64,000 bases of DNA from Heterocephalus glaber (GCF_000247695.1 NW_004624747.1:14197946-14261945), one strand, 5' to 3'; shown: positions 1 through 10,473, counted from the stretch's first letter. Made by a program: numbers and translations. The notes: generated by a model from the sequence alone, not told the origin.

Positions 1-234
1 AGGGGTAGGGGAAAGGAAAGAAGGGAATGGAATTAATATGAGAAAATGAAAAAATGGAAACAAAGTCTTTGTAAATAGGGAGGGTTGGAGGGGTTGAAGG
101 GAGGGCAGGGGAATGGGGAAAAAATAAGAACCAAGAGAGATTATGAGAAGGTGCAAATTTCCAATGATGAGTGTCATTATATTTTATACCTAAAATATAC
201 CAATAAAATTAATTTTAAAAAAACAAAAAACCCC
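1..234 (+). repeat. L1 3' end, rodent type, 5'-truncated by the window edge
   Basis: This is a purine-rich 3'UTR-like segment (G/A-rich from 1 to 125). It is followed by an AATAAA signal near 202 and an A-rich tail around 217-231. The end motif CCAATAAAATTAATTTT is the reverse complement of the start of the L1-like block at 18490-18860, so both are copies of one L1 3' end family. This copy reads on the + strand. The family assignment is from L1 architecture; the exact subfamily is unknown. Confidence 0.65.
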
Positions 235-1336
235 CAAATATTTTCTGAAGACGTATTGAGAGCCTGTCATTGTTCTAGGGTCTTTGGACTTGAAAATGTA
301 AATGCTGAAGATGCTGAGGGATTTTAAACAGTTTTTCAAGACCAAAGAAAGTATGCATGTGTGAGCTCTGCTTCCTTAAGTTGTTTGTTAACATCTGAAG
401 TTTTCAGTAGAACCCCGTTGGGTTCTAAAAAAGGCCATCTGACTTTCTGTCACTTTGCTCTCACCTCTGAGGGAAGTTCCATTAAGTGAATCTGAATTTC
501 CTGCTGCACTCCTTTGCTGAAAATGTCACATAGAAGCAGGAAGGTAAGGACTGGTGATATTTCTATCTATTTGAACCCTGTCCAGATATAGACACAGGAT
601 ACCACTTTGAAGGCTGTTTTTTAAGCCACTGGAAGAAAATTCTACTTGCAAAACTTTCCCTGTGACTTGCTCTCTGAGAGTGATCTGATTAGTCATGTTT
701 GTCTGCATTTATTCGGTGTACATTTCAAAAGTCATTTATTGAAGCCACATTTAAAATATATAAAAATGTTCCTGATTTAATGCAGGTAGAAATCTCCAGA
801 ATGTTTGTTTTTTGAATCGGAGGTATAGGTGGTGATGCAGACAAAATACATGCTACTCAGGAACAGTGAAAGCAGAGAGAATGACGACAGGAAGTATACA
901 ATGAGAAAAACACTGTGGACCTCTTTGATGTTATTGTGAGATACATCCCCTACCCCTCTGACAGAAAAACTTAAACCATATTTCCTGCACTATAAGCCTA
1001 ATCTTTGAAATGCCCCTAATCTCATTTTAACAAGTAAACATGATTGAGTTTGTCTAACTAGAGATTTAATGACCTGGAAAATGCATCGTGAGCACCTGGC
1101 AACCCTCAAAAACTTTCATACGGCAACTGCACTTCACAAACATGAAACCCAGGGTTGGTATATTTGACTTGGCTTTGTTTAGGAGGCAAAGTCCACTGTC
1201 TTCCAGTGACATATTTTACAGAAACACGTGGTCCATGTCATCAAATAGCATAGGTGATACCCTGATTGAGTGATCATTCTTCCCATAAGCTTACCGAGCA
1301 TTACTGTGTGTGAATTTTTGTGCAAAGGTGTTTGAT
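235..1336. other. Unique sequence, nothing recognised
   Basis: No exon, RNA gene or repeat was recognised here. The open frames at 526-708 and 1088-1273 are short and have no family signature or splice context. Confidence 0.5.
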
Positions 1337-1660
1337 GTTAGGGATAACAATGATAATGGCAGTCACATTTTACTGAGTGCTCATTATGTACCTTGTGTTG
1401 GGGAAGAACTTGCCATTGGAATTTCTCATTTAATCTCCACCATGACCCTATAAAGTAAATTTACTGTGATTATCATAGTCAGTTTTTTTTCTTATGCTAG
1501 GGATTAAACCCAGGCCCTCACACATGCTAAACATGTGCTCTACCACTGAGCTACACCTAAATCCCTACCATGAATATTTTACAGATGAGACCACCGACCA
1601 AGATGAACTATCCTCAGTTCCAGTTCTCAAGGAGGAATCCGATAGACTCAGCTTGGGTTA
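1337..1660 (-). repeat. MIR SINE, split by a later SINE insertion
   Basis: The left part (1350-1480) carries the reverse complement of the MIR 3' half: TACTGAGTGCTCATTATGTA, then a CTCATTTAAT-type stretch and a CCTATAAAGTA-type stretch. The right part resumes at about 1567 with TTTTACAGATGAGA, the MIR 'fraction below TGAGGAAACTG' region. The ID-type SINE at 1482-1566 lies between the two halves, so it inserted into the older MIR. Confidence 0.65.
1482..1566 (-). repeat. ID-type tRNA-derived SINE (dID), antisense
   Basis: After a T-run (reversed A-tail), the sequence reads GGATTAAACCCAGGCCCTC, which is the reverse complement of a degraded B box with its flanks. It then reads CTACCACTGAGCTACACC, the reverse complement of the A box. 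The whole unit is about 85 bp, the size of an ID-like monomer. It sits inside a MIR. Confidence 0.75.
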
Positions 1661-1667
1661 AGTGCCT

Positions 1668-2105
1668 ATATTAGTCAGCTTTGCCATTGCTGTATACAAC
1701 ATCTGACACACAACTTAAAGGACAGATTTAATTTGGTTCATGTGTTAAGGGGGCTTCAATCCATGGTTAGCTGGCTCCAAGGGAGAAGCAGCATGGTAGA
1801 AAGACATGATGGAGCAAAGCTGCTTAGTTCATGGAAGCAGGAAGGCAGAGCAGGGGAACAGTGTCAGAAAGGAAGGACAAATCCAGAAGTATGTGTCACC
1901 GATCTCCCAGGTGTTTCCCAGGCCAATCAAGTTGACATAATCAAGCTTAACCATCACACTGTCTATCTCTATTCACTAAGGCAAAGAGAGGTAAAGAGAT
2001 GAAGAGGTGGGAGAGGAGACCAATGATATCCTGGGTCCTGGGGTGACTGCTTTGGAAGGTCCCATTACATCTTCTACTACTGAACACCACAACACACCCC
2101 AGTCT
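1668..2105 (-). mobile_element. MaLR-type solo LTR, antisense, diverged
   Basis: It begins TTAGTCAGCTTTGCCATTGC, then has a region matching 'aaaggacagatttaatttggttca', then CAATCCATGGTTAGCTGGCTCC. In recalled rodent MaLR LTRs these read as the reverse complement of the 3' end, with the polyadenylation region next to the left boundary. The end has the usual 'cccattacat...ctgaacacca' region. The open frame at 1733-2002 lies entirely inside this LTR and is not a gene. Confidence 0.65.
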
Positions 2106-2525
2106 CTGGGATAAAGTCCCTTTTGTGGTCTATGAAAGGGTTTTTATTACTTATAACAGAGAGGTCCTGGATTTGCTGGTTTTGTAATCACAGATCTCTG
2201 AGTATTTCCAGAGCCTTGTCCTAAGAGTTGGCCTCTGTCCTTTGCAATATTGTGCACACAATTGCACAGTGGAGCAAAATAATAGAAGGCACAGGGGTCT
2301 TGAGCACTTAGTTGTGCCAAGCAGGCCTCTGGCAGTCTGCAGGATCCCGTTCCAAAAGGCTTCCAGAAGGTGGCAACCCCAGGTCAAGCATTTTCTCGAG
2401 GCTCAGAAGGAAGAGACAGACACAAGACCTTCACTTATCCTAATTTTAAAAAGGCTGTTCAACCTACAATCAAAATTCTTTTAAACAAACAAAAAGAATT
2501 CTTTTAGCTCTCCCCATGGGGGTCG
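2106..2525. other. Unique sequence, nothing recognised
   Basis: Overlapping short frames occur on both strands (2151-2387 and 2242-2484), with no codon or motif evidence for a gene. Confidence 0.45.
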
Positions 2526-2529
2526 ACAA

Positions 2530-2785
2530 TGACAATAATGATAAAAATAGCTCTTATTTATTGCTATTTGCTATGTGCTGGACCCATAGCATGTATTGTA
2601 CATATTCTGTTTGGCATTCACAACAGCCCTTTCAGGTAGGGATTATTATTGCTCTCATGGTACAGAGGCAGAAACTGTGGCTCAGGATGGCTAAGTAACT
2701 TGCCCTAGATCACACAGCTATGAAGTGTGGGAGGTAGTATCCTACTCCAATTCAGTCCCAGGGTAGAGCCCAAGCTCTAACATTA
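2530..2785 (-). repeat. MIR SINE, antisense
   Basis: It contains the MIR core in reverse: TTGCTATTTGCTATGTGCTG, then 'ttcacaacagccctttcaggta', 'agaaactgtggctcag' and 'taacttgccctagatcacacagct'. The order and spacing match nearly the full MIR consensus. Confidence 0.8.
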
Positions 2786-2924
2786 TATTACACCCAAGGC
2801 ATTGAGCCATTTCCTGGAACCCCAACAATTTGATGGTTAGTGTTGAGGTCATTAGCATCTACAGCTCAAAATATCTTCTACAAATTCTGAAAGCACTCAA
2901 GTGTTGAAGGCATTTAAGAAAAAA

Positions 2925-3010
2925 GAAGAAACACATATATCACATATACACACATGTACATAGACATATACATTTGTATATTGTGTGATGTACACACATA
3001 ATTATGTATA
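2925..3010. repeat. Degenerate CA/TA-rich simple repeat
   Basis: Alternating purine-pyrimidine sequence (ACATATAT, ATACACAC and ACATGTACA units) gives a low-complexity block of about 80 bp. Confidence 0.7.
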
Positions 3011-3640
3011 CTTGGGAAAGGAGATTACAGGTGCACAGATAGTGACAATGGAGCTGCTGGTCTCACTGAGGCAGCTGTCATTGGGTGACCGTTCACTTTC
3101 TGATGTGTCTTGAATTTGAGTCAGCTCAGCATCCTAATATCCTTATGTTAAGTCAAATCATAAGAAATTGGGTGCCTTGGTGAGGTCAGTGGCTAAGACC
3201 TGCTATCCCTGGAGAAATAGCATCACAGAGGCCCCCAGCATGTACTATACCAAGGCCTGCCTTGCTTGCCTGAGGTTAGAATCCAGGAGAAGTCATGTAG
3301 CATGGCTGCCCTACTGGGAAGTATTGCTGCTTTGAGAATCTTTCTTGAAAATAAATGTCAATGAAGGCAAAAAGAATAAGCATTTTATGTATAAATCCAC
3401 CTGCTACTGTTCTTGGTTAAGAGCATCTGTGTCCTTGTACTTCAAAGTCTGCTTCAGAGATAGGAGCCTGCATCACCCAAGCACCTGCTAGAGATGCAGA
3501 GCTACAGAACTTGGAGCTCTGCATTTAACAAGATCAATGGATGATCACATGCATGTTAGAATATGAGAAGCAAGAGCTCCTGGAGGCCATCACATGCTTC
3601 GTCCTGGATTTCTTAAACCGGAAGAATGACCACTGACTTT
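3011..3640. other. Unique sequence, nothing recognised
   Basis: No repeat consensus, exon or RNA gene was recognised. Base composition is ordinary. Confidence 0.45.
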
Positions 3641-3644
3641 TCTG

Positions 3645-4075
3645 AGGGCTCCATTCATTCATGTATTCATCCATCCATTCATTCACCTATTTAAAAATAT
3701 ATGTGTTGAGCATCCATTGAGTGGATTGAGTAGATTGAGCAGAAACTGAGGCTATAACTATCAATAGGAGAGATGATTTCCTAACCTAATGAAACTTATT
3801 TTCAGGTGGGAAAGACATTAAACAAGTGTTTATTTAGTTAACATGGTAAGTATCACAATGAACAAATGTAACCAACACTGCAAAGGTGGTGCTTCGGAAA
3901 GACCCAGCCTGCATGTGGATAGGGAGCACTTGAAGAGAGGATTAGAGAAGGCGTCTGTGGGACAAGTGATATCTAACCTGAGACCCAAATCATTACAAAA
4001 GTGCATTTGTGAAGTGAGTGTTCCAGGCAGTAGGAACAACTTGTGCAATTGCCTGTAGATAGGAAGATGCAACCT
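3645..4075 (-). repeat. L2 LINE 3' fragment, antisense
   Basis: It opens with the reversed L2 3' terminal repeat (CATTCATTCA/CATCCATCC units, 3652-3688) and 'gtgttgagcatccattgag'. It continues with 'agacattaaacaagtgt', 'gtggatagggagcact', 'gaccttgagacc'-like text and 'agtgttccaggcagtaggaac', which is the typical L2 order. The open frames 3830-4174 and 3843-4058 are shadows within it. Confidence 0.7.
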
Positions 4076-4420
4076 TGTATCTAAGAGACTATCACCTTGT
4101 CCCTTAAATTTTGAGAGTGGCATTATTGTAGCTGCGCATGTGATAATGAGATATGGGAACTGTCTCCCCTTCAAGGAGAGGTGTCCAATGACCTATTTAT
4201 TCTATGTATGAAAATATGAGAAGTTATAGATAAGCAGACATGTGTCCCCATAGAGAAAGTCTATCTCTTTTATATGGGCACATAACAGGCAGGAGTTAGG
4301 GTGCTTTCTTAGACGTAGAGGAAAGAAGGGCATCTTCATCTTCCATTTGCACATTTAGCTTGCAAGTCTTCAGTTGGTAATGGTAATGTGAGCAAAACTA
4401 CCACCCCAATGAATGGGAGG
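4076..4420. other. Unique sequence, nothing recognised
   Basis: No supported feature. It may include further degraded L2 sequence at its left edge. Confidence 0.4.
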
Positions 4421-4424
4421 CTTG

Positions 4425-4505
4425 CTCCGTGTGTGTATGTTTGTATGTATTTGTATGTATGAGTGTGTTTGTATCAGAGAGAGAGAGGAGAGAGAGAGAG
4501 AGAGT
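4425..4505. repeat. TGTA-rich then (GA)n microsatellite
   Basis: TGTATGTATTTGTATG-type units run from about 4430 to 4462. They are followed by a nearly pure GA run from 4476 to 4504 with one GGA interruption. Confidence 0.85.
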
Positions 4506-4832
4506 TGGTGTTGATTTGTGGAAGAAATGGGATATGAGGGGAGGAGGTTAACCCTAAAGATGTCTTGGGCTGGGACCTCAGCAATTCCATAGTCTGCAAT
4601 TCTTACCCAGTCTTTTCCAATTGTACCTACTGCTTCGGATATTATAGCTTTATGGTTACACAGAGTATACGTGGGGGTGTCCCAGGAAGCACCAGGAAGA
4701 GAGTGAGACAGCAAAGGAAGGTGTGTTAATGACCATGTAGGAAACCAAATGGGCAACTTAGGTTCAGCCCTACTGGGCCCTACTGAGGAATAGTATACAG
4801 AATGGAGGGCTCAGCAAGCTTGTCTAGAAAGA

Positions 4833-4985
4833 GGTTTTGCAGGGCATAGTCTCTCTTCTTGTAGAGTGAAAGGAAATAGAGACACTATATAAACACACAG
4901 ATGTGGCTGTGCTTCAGTAAAATTTTGTAAATGCTAGTAATGAGCCAGATTTGGTTGGTGGGTGGTCTTTTGTGAACTCCTGGTA
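4833..4985. mobile_element. Degraded hAT non-autonomous DNA transposon fragment
   Basis: The series 'tttgcagggcatagtctct', 'tagagtgaaaggaaatagagaca', 'gatgtggctgtgcttcagtaaaatttt' and 'agccagatttggttggtgg' matches the order of a common mammalian hAT element whose ends read CAGGGGTCGGCAAAC. I recall the motif order but not the exact RepBase name. The terminal inverted repeats are worn. Confidence 0.5.
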
Positions 4986-5214
4986 TAGAATATTTCTTAG
5001 AAGCATTGTATCTGAAGGCAAAGCTACCCAGTTATTTATCCACCGATTTTTATTTATAATGGGTGAAGGGCTCTTCCTAAGGGCATTACATCTTGCTCCT
5101 TCTGGACTGCCCCAGATCACAGATGAACCACTATGGTGCTACTATGGGAAGCCATGGGCATGAGTGAGAATGGTAAGAGCCATAAGGCTATAGACAGGGC
5201 ACTAATCTAGCTGC

Positions 5215-5328
5215 TATGTCCCATAACAATCTGGAGGGGACTATTTTACAATGAATGAAATGAGACCCAGAGAGGAAAGGCAGTGAGTCTGAGATCACAC
5301 AGGTGGGTTGTAGTCCTAATCAAAAAGA
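5215..5328 (-). repeat. MIR fragment, antisense
   Basis: 'gggactattttacaatgaatgaaatgagacccagagagg' and 'gatcacacaggtgggttgtagtcc' fit the reversed MIR middle and 5' region. The copy is short and diverged. Confidence 0.55.
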
Positions 5329-5880
5329 GCTTGTCTATATGCTACCTGTGCACTGTGAGATTTTGAAACAGGAACATATTATGTGTTGCTCTCCAGTTGC
5401 ATTTTAAGATCTGGCAAAGAACTTGTGTTCTGAAGCACATGATTTGGAAAGCATGTCACCATAACCTTCTTCATGAAATGAATTTTCATCTCCTTCCTGA
5501 ACTGTTACAGAAGCTCTTGAGATTCTAAGCAAAAATAAAGATGGATAATTTCAGTGTTCTTTGTCCTTTAAAACCTTTACAACCTTTATAAGTTTTTTGA
5601 TTACATTTGTTTCCAGGACACAAATATAGAACTTTTACAAACCAGTAAGAACACAGCAAACTACCTGATAGAAAATAAGCAATGATCCAAATATCTAATT
5701 CTCAGAGGGGAAAATGGAGATAGACAATAAATACATAGATTCCTCAATCTCAGTGATCAGGCAAATGCAAGAAAATGTCTTCTTTGCCCATCACACTCTT
5801 AAAAAAATTTTAAATGGAAACTAACTGATATTCAGGTACTCTTTGTAGACTGAAATTGATATAGATTTTTATGAAGGGTA
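5329..5880. other. AT-rich unique sequence
   Basis: No supported feature. It lies just upstream of the candidate terminal exon at 5925 and would be its intron. A plausible branch-point region (TTGATTAAT) sits at 5883-5891. Confidence 0.4.
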
Positions 5881-5924
5881 GTTTGATTAATAAAATCCAT
5901 TTCTTTTCCCTTTCTTCTTCCAAG

Positions 5925-6035
5925 ACCCAGAGGAAGAATTACAATTGGTTCATGCCAATCATGGTCATTCTATTCCTTGTGCTGGTGACAGGTGTATATA
6001 TTAGTTTGCAGCTCAATCTTGGCCAATGGACCTGA
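5925..6035 (+). CDS. Candidate 3'-terminal exon encoding a transmembrane tail (parent gene unknown)
   Basis: A strong acceptor precedes it: a pyrimidine-rich tract at 5900-5920 ending CCAAG, with AG at 5923-5924. Reading from 5925 in phase 0 gives 36 codons and a TGA at 6033. The predicted tail starts with a basic stretch (TQRKNYNW). Residues 9-28 are hydrophobic, rich in I, L, V and F with one proline and one glycine, long enough for a membrane span. A short polar end follows (QLNLGQWT). This is the layout of a tail-anchored or single-pass C-terminus. The next AATAAA is at 6543-6548, giving a 3'UTR of about 510 nt. I recognise no family, and chance cannot be excluded. The frame is too short to stand alone as a gene, and upstream exons are not visible in the window. 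Confidence 0.35.
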   Translation, partial: TQRKNYNWFMPIMVILFLVLVTGVYISLQLNLGQWT

Positions 6036-6152
6036 AGAAAGCTGAAGGGCTATGGCTGCACATATCACCTAAAAAGTCTCCAGCCATTGTGGGTCCACTG
6101 AGGAGGCATTCCTATTTTTCTGAGAAGGGTAGACCAGAAAGATGAAAAGAAA

Positions 6153-6242
6153 GCCAGGGATGTAGCTCAATGGTTCCGCTGCTTGCCTCGCAAGCATAAG
6201 GTCCTGAGTTTGATCTCTGGTACCAAAAACAAAAACAATAAC
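6153..6242 (+). repeat. ID-type SINE, stand-alone, with intact 17-bp target-site duplication
   Basis: It has a Pol III A box (TGTAGCTCAATGG) and B-box region (GAGTTTGATCTC), then TACC and an A-rich tail. The 17-bp duplication AGAAAGATGAAAAGAAA is perfect at 6136-6152 and 6243-6259, marking L1-type retrotransposition. The anticodon-region text is TGCCTCGCAAGC (type A of this window). Confidence 0.92.
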
Positions 6243-6556
6243 AGAAAGATGAAAAGAAAACTGCCTGGGTTCATAATGATGGCACTAAGCCATTGAATTA
6301 CCCAATTTTGGAAACTCCCCACCATCAGACTTCTAGGTAATATAAGGACATCAAGTCCTTATTGTTTAGCCACTTGGATCTTCATTTACTGCAACTCAAA
6401 GTGTCTTAATGGGTATAATTATCTCTCCCATATAGAAATATGAGCTCCTGTGTCCAAATAGGCAACACAAAGTATTTGTTTATTGCATGTAGTAGGGAGA
6501 TGTTAAGAGGAACTTGATTGTGTATCTTTGGGAACTTGGTGAAATAAACCATGGTT

Positions 6557-6666
6557 GCTGGGGATTTAGCTCAGTTGTTCTGGCACCTGCCTCGCAAGCT
6601 CAAGGTCCCGAGTTCGATCCCTGGTGCCAAAAAAACCCAAAAAACCCAAAAAAAACAAAAAACAAA
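6557..6666 (+). repeat. ID-type SINE, stand-alone, type A
   Basis: GCTGGGGATTTAGCTCAG is followed by TGCCTCGCAAGC, the B box GAGTTCGATCC, and then a complex A/CCC tail. An 11-bp duplication (AAACCATGGTT at 6546-6556, AAACCACGGTT at 6667-6677) differs at one base. It inserted just after the AATAAA at 6543. Confidence 0.92.
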
Positions 6667-6677
6667 AAACCACGGTT

Positions 6678-7340
6678 GAGTAACACAGCTGGTTCCTAGG
6701 CAGGATTAGAGACAATAAGGTAAATCTCTTATGTACCAATTCCAACATGGAAAGACTTCCAAGACAGAGCCTTAAGTTTTAAAAGCTTGTGAAATGAATA
6801 CATGGGGCATAATCCCATTTGTGAAGAGCAAAATAATTATAAAAGTGAAATGTGTAAAGATTCATGTATATATATTCATGCCAGTGGGAAATGGTGTGGG
6901 AGAAGCCACATAATATGCATAAAAGTATTCACTTCTGGAGACGGGAGATGGACAAGGAGTGCTAGTTAAGAGAGATATCTGCTTTTTTATGCACAATGCT
7001 TATCCTTTCGGCAATAAAAACGGGTGAAATTATGACTTTTGTCATAAAAAAATCCCACCTGCTCATTACAGAAAAATCTAGCAAATACTGGAAGGCATGG
7101 ATGTAAGTTCAAACTATGCATAAGACAGAGTTCCTTTTTTTAGACCACTATTTCAGGCCTCCAGGGAATTCTCCTCAGGCCCTCAAATCTGTTTCTTATG
7201 TGTAGCACAATTACTCCAGCAGAGCTCAGTGTTTCTAATCAAAAGCCAGTTGTCAAGTAGGCAATGTCACTTTTCCTAGTCCGCATAAACAAAGGTTTGT
7301 GGGAGCTGTGTATGGGAAGCTGGAGAACTGCATCATTAGG
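6678..7340. other. Unique sequence, nothing recognised
   Basis: No exon or repeat was recognised. Parts near 6830-7030 are AT-rich and could be worn L1 3'UTR, but this is not supported well enough to call. Confidence 0.4.
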
Positions 7341-7580
7341 ACTGGAGGGGGAAGGGGAAGAAAAGAGGAGGAGGGGAGAAAGGAAGGAGAGGGAGAGGGA
7401 GAGAGAGAGAAAGAGAGTACAGAAGGAGGGCAGAAAGGAGGCAGAGGGAGAGAGAGAGGAGGGAGAAAGGAGGAAGAAGAGAAAGGCAGAGAAGGGAGAG
7501 AGATATTAAAGGGAGAGGGAGAGATAAGGAGGGAGGAGAAGGGGGGAGAAGGAGGAAGAGGAGAGACAGATGGAGGAGGT
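7341..7580. repeat. Long polypurine (GA/GGA-rich) tract
   Basis: About 240 bp on the + strand are almost all G and A, with rare interruptions (GTACAG near 7420, ATTAAA near 7505). Frames across it (7264-7509 and 7299-7613) encode only Arg/Glu/Gly low-complexity peptides and are not genes. Confidence 0.9.
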
Positions 7581-8425
7581 GCTCTGCATATGATTCTGGA
7601 AAATTCCTGGTAAAAATACAGAACTATCCACCCTGTGTCTGTTTTCTCCCCAAGACTTGGTGCCGTAGGAATTGAATCTGACCTTCCAACGGAGAGAGCC
7701 TTCCTAGCGATGCTCCACTGGTAATGACAGCCTTGTAGGCACAGACTATGTCGTAATTGCCTTCCAGTTGTCTCCTACATTTTTCTAGGTTGGGTACCAT
7801 TAGTCTCAAGGCTCCTGTCATGTGGCCATTAAATCATTGTTTTCTCTGACAGTGTCATTTCCGCGAAGCCCCAGAGGGAAAGTGCTGCACCATCTCCAGG
7901 GCTGGAATGCTGACATCTGGTCGTTATGCCCAACAGCCCTTGGACCGCTGCCCCCAAAGAAGCACCTTTGATGAGACTGCACAATGGCTCCCCAGATGCC
8001 CAGCTCTGCATTTCTGCTCCAAGCTTCTGCAGCGTGGAATTATCCTGGCCAGCAAGCACCCACGAGCACTCATTTAGGAGACTGGGTCTGGCAAATGGGT
8101 GGAAAGAAAAGAAGAATGGCAGGGAAAACAGATTTTTTTTCCCCAGAAATGAGAAAGGATGCTCCCCTAAGGGTTTCACTTATTTTTTCCCCTACTGGCG
8201 AGAGATGGAAGCTAAATTTTTCAGACAGGGTCTAACTGTTGTCCGAAACAAATTGTTGAGAACAGAGAGATTTGAGGTCTGCTGAGTGTGGAAAAATGAG
8301 GTGGGAGGAACAGTCTTCGTGATTGGTTTGCTGCAGCCTAGCTGTGGGGGCGAGTGAAGGGGGTGCTGGTGAGTTTTAGATGAGGAATGGCATGAACAAG
8401 CCCTGTCCCCACTGGGAGTCAGCAT
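7581..8425. other. Unique, moderately GC-rich sequence
   Basis: No repeat was recognised. Frames exist on both strands (for example 7926-8285 and 7829-8179), which is typical of non-coding GC-richer DNA. There is no splice-flanked coding signature. Confidence 0.45.
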
Positions 8426-9165
8426 TCATTCATTCAACAAACTCTGATGGTTGCTTTCTGCCAGGTACCCTTCAAGGCATGGAGGACATAGCAATGAACC
8501 AAGTGTATTCGAGTTGGGAATTTTTTGAACTTGGGCTTTCACACTGAGCTACATCCCCTACCCCTTTATTTTTTTTTTATTTTGGGACAGGGTCTCCCTA
8601 AATTGCCCAGTCTAGGCTTGAATTTGTGATCCTCCTGCTTCAGCCTCCCTGAGTGCTGGGATTACAGTTGTGTGCCACCACGCCCAGCTTCAATTGGAAA
8701 GCTGAGAACTGTTGAACTCAAGGGAGTATTTACAAAGGTGAGGCCAGGGGCTGGTAACACCAGGGAGACTTTACCACTCTTAGGCCTGAAGGGGCAAAGC
8801 CAGCAAGCAGCAGCCAGATCCAGGAGGGTCATTCCCAGGAGGCCATGTGACAGAAGCTATGGCCTCAGGCACAGAGTCACAAATAACCAAGTCAATGCAT
8901 CAGAAAGGTGGCTGGGGTCAAATACTGTACCCAGCTCTCTCCTCTCCCACCCTTGATTTCCGGCTGGTCCTTCCAGTTGGCTGAATTCAACCGGCAGCAG
9001 GGGAGCAAGGGACACCATGAAATCGTCCTCTTCCTTGGGCATGGGACAGGGAGAAGAGTGGCAAGTGGCCCTGGAGAGGCAAATGGAGTATTTCCAGCAC
9101 CTTCTCTGCCCTCCTAGAGCTTACATTCTACTTAGGGGAGATATACACTAGACACATAAGCCAGT
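8426..9165 (-). repeat. L2 LINE 3' fragment, antisense, interrupted
   Basis: The reversed L2 terminus CATTCATTCATTCAACAAAC at 8426-8445 is followed by 'ctgccaggtacccttcaaggc' and 'agcaatgaacc'. After the SINE at 8521-8689 and unrelated text, typical L2 sequence returns at 9110-9165 ('tagagcttacattctacttaggggagatatacactagac'). The middle, 8690-9100, is not confidently L2. Confidence 0.5.
8521..8689 (-). repeat. B1-dID composite SINE, antisense
   Basis: The ID-like half is reversed first ('cacactgagctacatcccc'), then a T-rich linker. A reversed 7SL/B1 monomer follows: 'gacagggtctccctaaattgcccag', 'tgatcctcctgcttcagcctccc', 'gtgctgggattacag', 'ccaccacgcccagct'. This dimer is characteristic of non-muroid rodents. 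Confidence 0.88.
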
Positions 9166-9169
9166 AGCT

Positions 9170-9779
9170 CTAAATTACAAGCACTCAGTCTAAGCCAAGC
9201 AGCGCCTTTATGCAAATTGGAAAAAGTCAGCCTCTCTCCAAGTGGACAAAGCCACCTTCCAGGGCACCAAGGCACCTGGGTTAGCCAGGTCAGTGCGGCC
9301 TGGGTGCCAGCCCCCATTTGATGTTTGGGTCAGGAGCTTGTGTGGGACTGAACCCCTAAAATATAATATCCTTGACCATCAGGGAAGCGAAGTGTCTGGA
9401 AGAAGTGAAGCATCGGAGGAGAGTGATGAGGGGTGTAGGCAAGGGAAACTGTGAGAATTTTGCCCACATTTGATTTCTCATTGTTCAAGGGTCCTCTGCC
9501 TTTCTGTCAGCCCTGCTCCCACCAAAGAAGATCACCACCATGACCCAGAATAGGTAGGTGACAGGTGGCATGCACACACAGCTTTTCCAGAGAATTAGGC
9601 TTGAGCGTGTGGGTGACAGGTGACAAACGTAGCCGATTAGAGGCCGCTCCCCTAGAAGTAGCCCTTTGTGGGCCCCTGCAAACCTCAAAGCTAGGTAGGC
9701 AGAAGTCCGGGTGCGTCCCATGCAAAGTTAGTCACTGGTGCGAGCTGCCTGAGCTAGCAGGGGACAGCAAAGCACTCCT
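9170..9779. other. Unique GC-richer sequence
   Basis: No recognised repeat or exon. Several overlapping short frames on both strands look like chance. Confidence 0.4.
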
Positions 9780-9975
9780 CTCCCAGCTCCGGCTCCCTGA
9801 TCTGTAATGAGCAATTTGTCTTTCAGCCTTGATCTGCTGTCAGCAGGCGGACACTGACTTCGAGTATTAATTTCTCCTCGAGCTGTCTTACATTGCAGCC
9901 GACAGAGGGACAAAAAATGAAGTAGAGTTGTCGATCCAGAAGCCCTTCACCCAGCTGCTTTTATGAGCAGTAAAG
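9780..9975. promoter_or_regulatory. Candidate conserved non-coding element
   Basis: The block is repeat-free and dense in motif-like words: GTAATGAGCAATTTG, GAGTATTAATTTCTC and GTCTTACATTGCAGCC. It also has several CpGs in an otherwise CpG-poor window. This texture resembles developmental enhancers. The call is by appearance only; no alignment was possible. Confidence 0.3.
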
Positions 9976-10440
9976 CTGTGGGGAGAGATGGGGCCCGAAC
10001 TGCACTCCCCTTCTTTTTCAAAGAAGCAGATGCTGAACTCTAATGAAGCAGCTTTCATTTTGTAGCCCTGAGCTTGATACCATTCTCTGTCACTCTCCCC
10101 CAGCCCAATACTGTCTTTGCTCTGTCTCCGTAAAGCAACCAGGCAGGGAGTTTATGGCAAGACCTGTGGACACCCCAAATCTTTTCATCTGTCTATGAAG
10201 CACTCACCCATCTCATGAATATGCCCCCTTGAGTGTCTCAAGTTTTTCAGATTGTTCTTTACTCAATGGTCTGTGGTTGGCAGAAAGGGAAATGCATTCA
10301 TCCAATTCAAGTTTGAAAAGATGTAGGAAATCTTATGGAATCCATGACAGGAAAGCGCAGCTGCTTGCTCTGTCTCTTGGGTTCTTCATAAGGGAATAGA
10401 TGCTCAGCCCTATTCTTTTCCACTCCCTCCTGTTCCCCAA
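9976..10440. other. Unique sequence, nothing recognised
   Basis: 10020-10080 retains AT/homeobox-like words (CTCTAATGAAGCAGC) and may extend the neighbouring conserved-looking block. Otherwise nothing is supported. Confidence 0.35.
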
Positions 10441-10460
10441 CACAATCCATTGTGGTTATG

Positions 10461-10473
10461 CCAAAATGGCGGC
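10461..10473 (+). promoter_or_regulatory. YY1-type site
   Basis: CCAAAATGGCGGC matches the YY1 consensus AAnATGGCGGC. It overlaps an ATG that opens a 30-codon frame (MAATALEF...), but no promoter or splice context supports translation. Downstream text (10530-10620, 'ggaaatctgatta...ccaatcacctgtggcc') looks like an old interspersed repeat, so the site may be repeat-borne. Confidence 0.4.

Noticed and set aside
6153..6242. tRNA-like sequence with A and B boxes
   Set aside because: The 3' acceptor half is missing, an A-rich tail follows, and a 17-bp duplication flanks it. It is a SINE, not a tRNA gene. The same applies to the other six copies.
7264..7613. Arg/Glu/Gly-rich frames
   Set aside because: Products of the polypurine tract, not genes.
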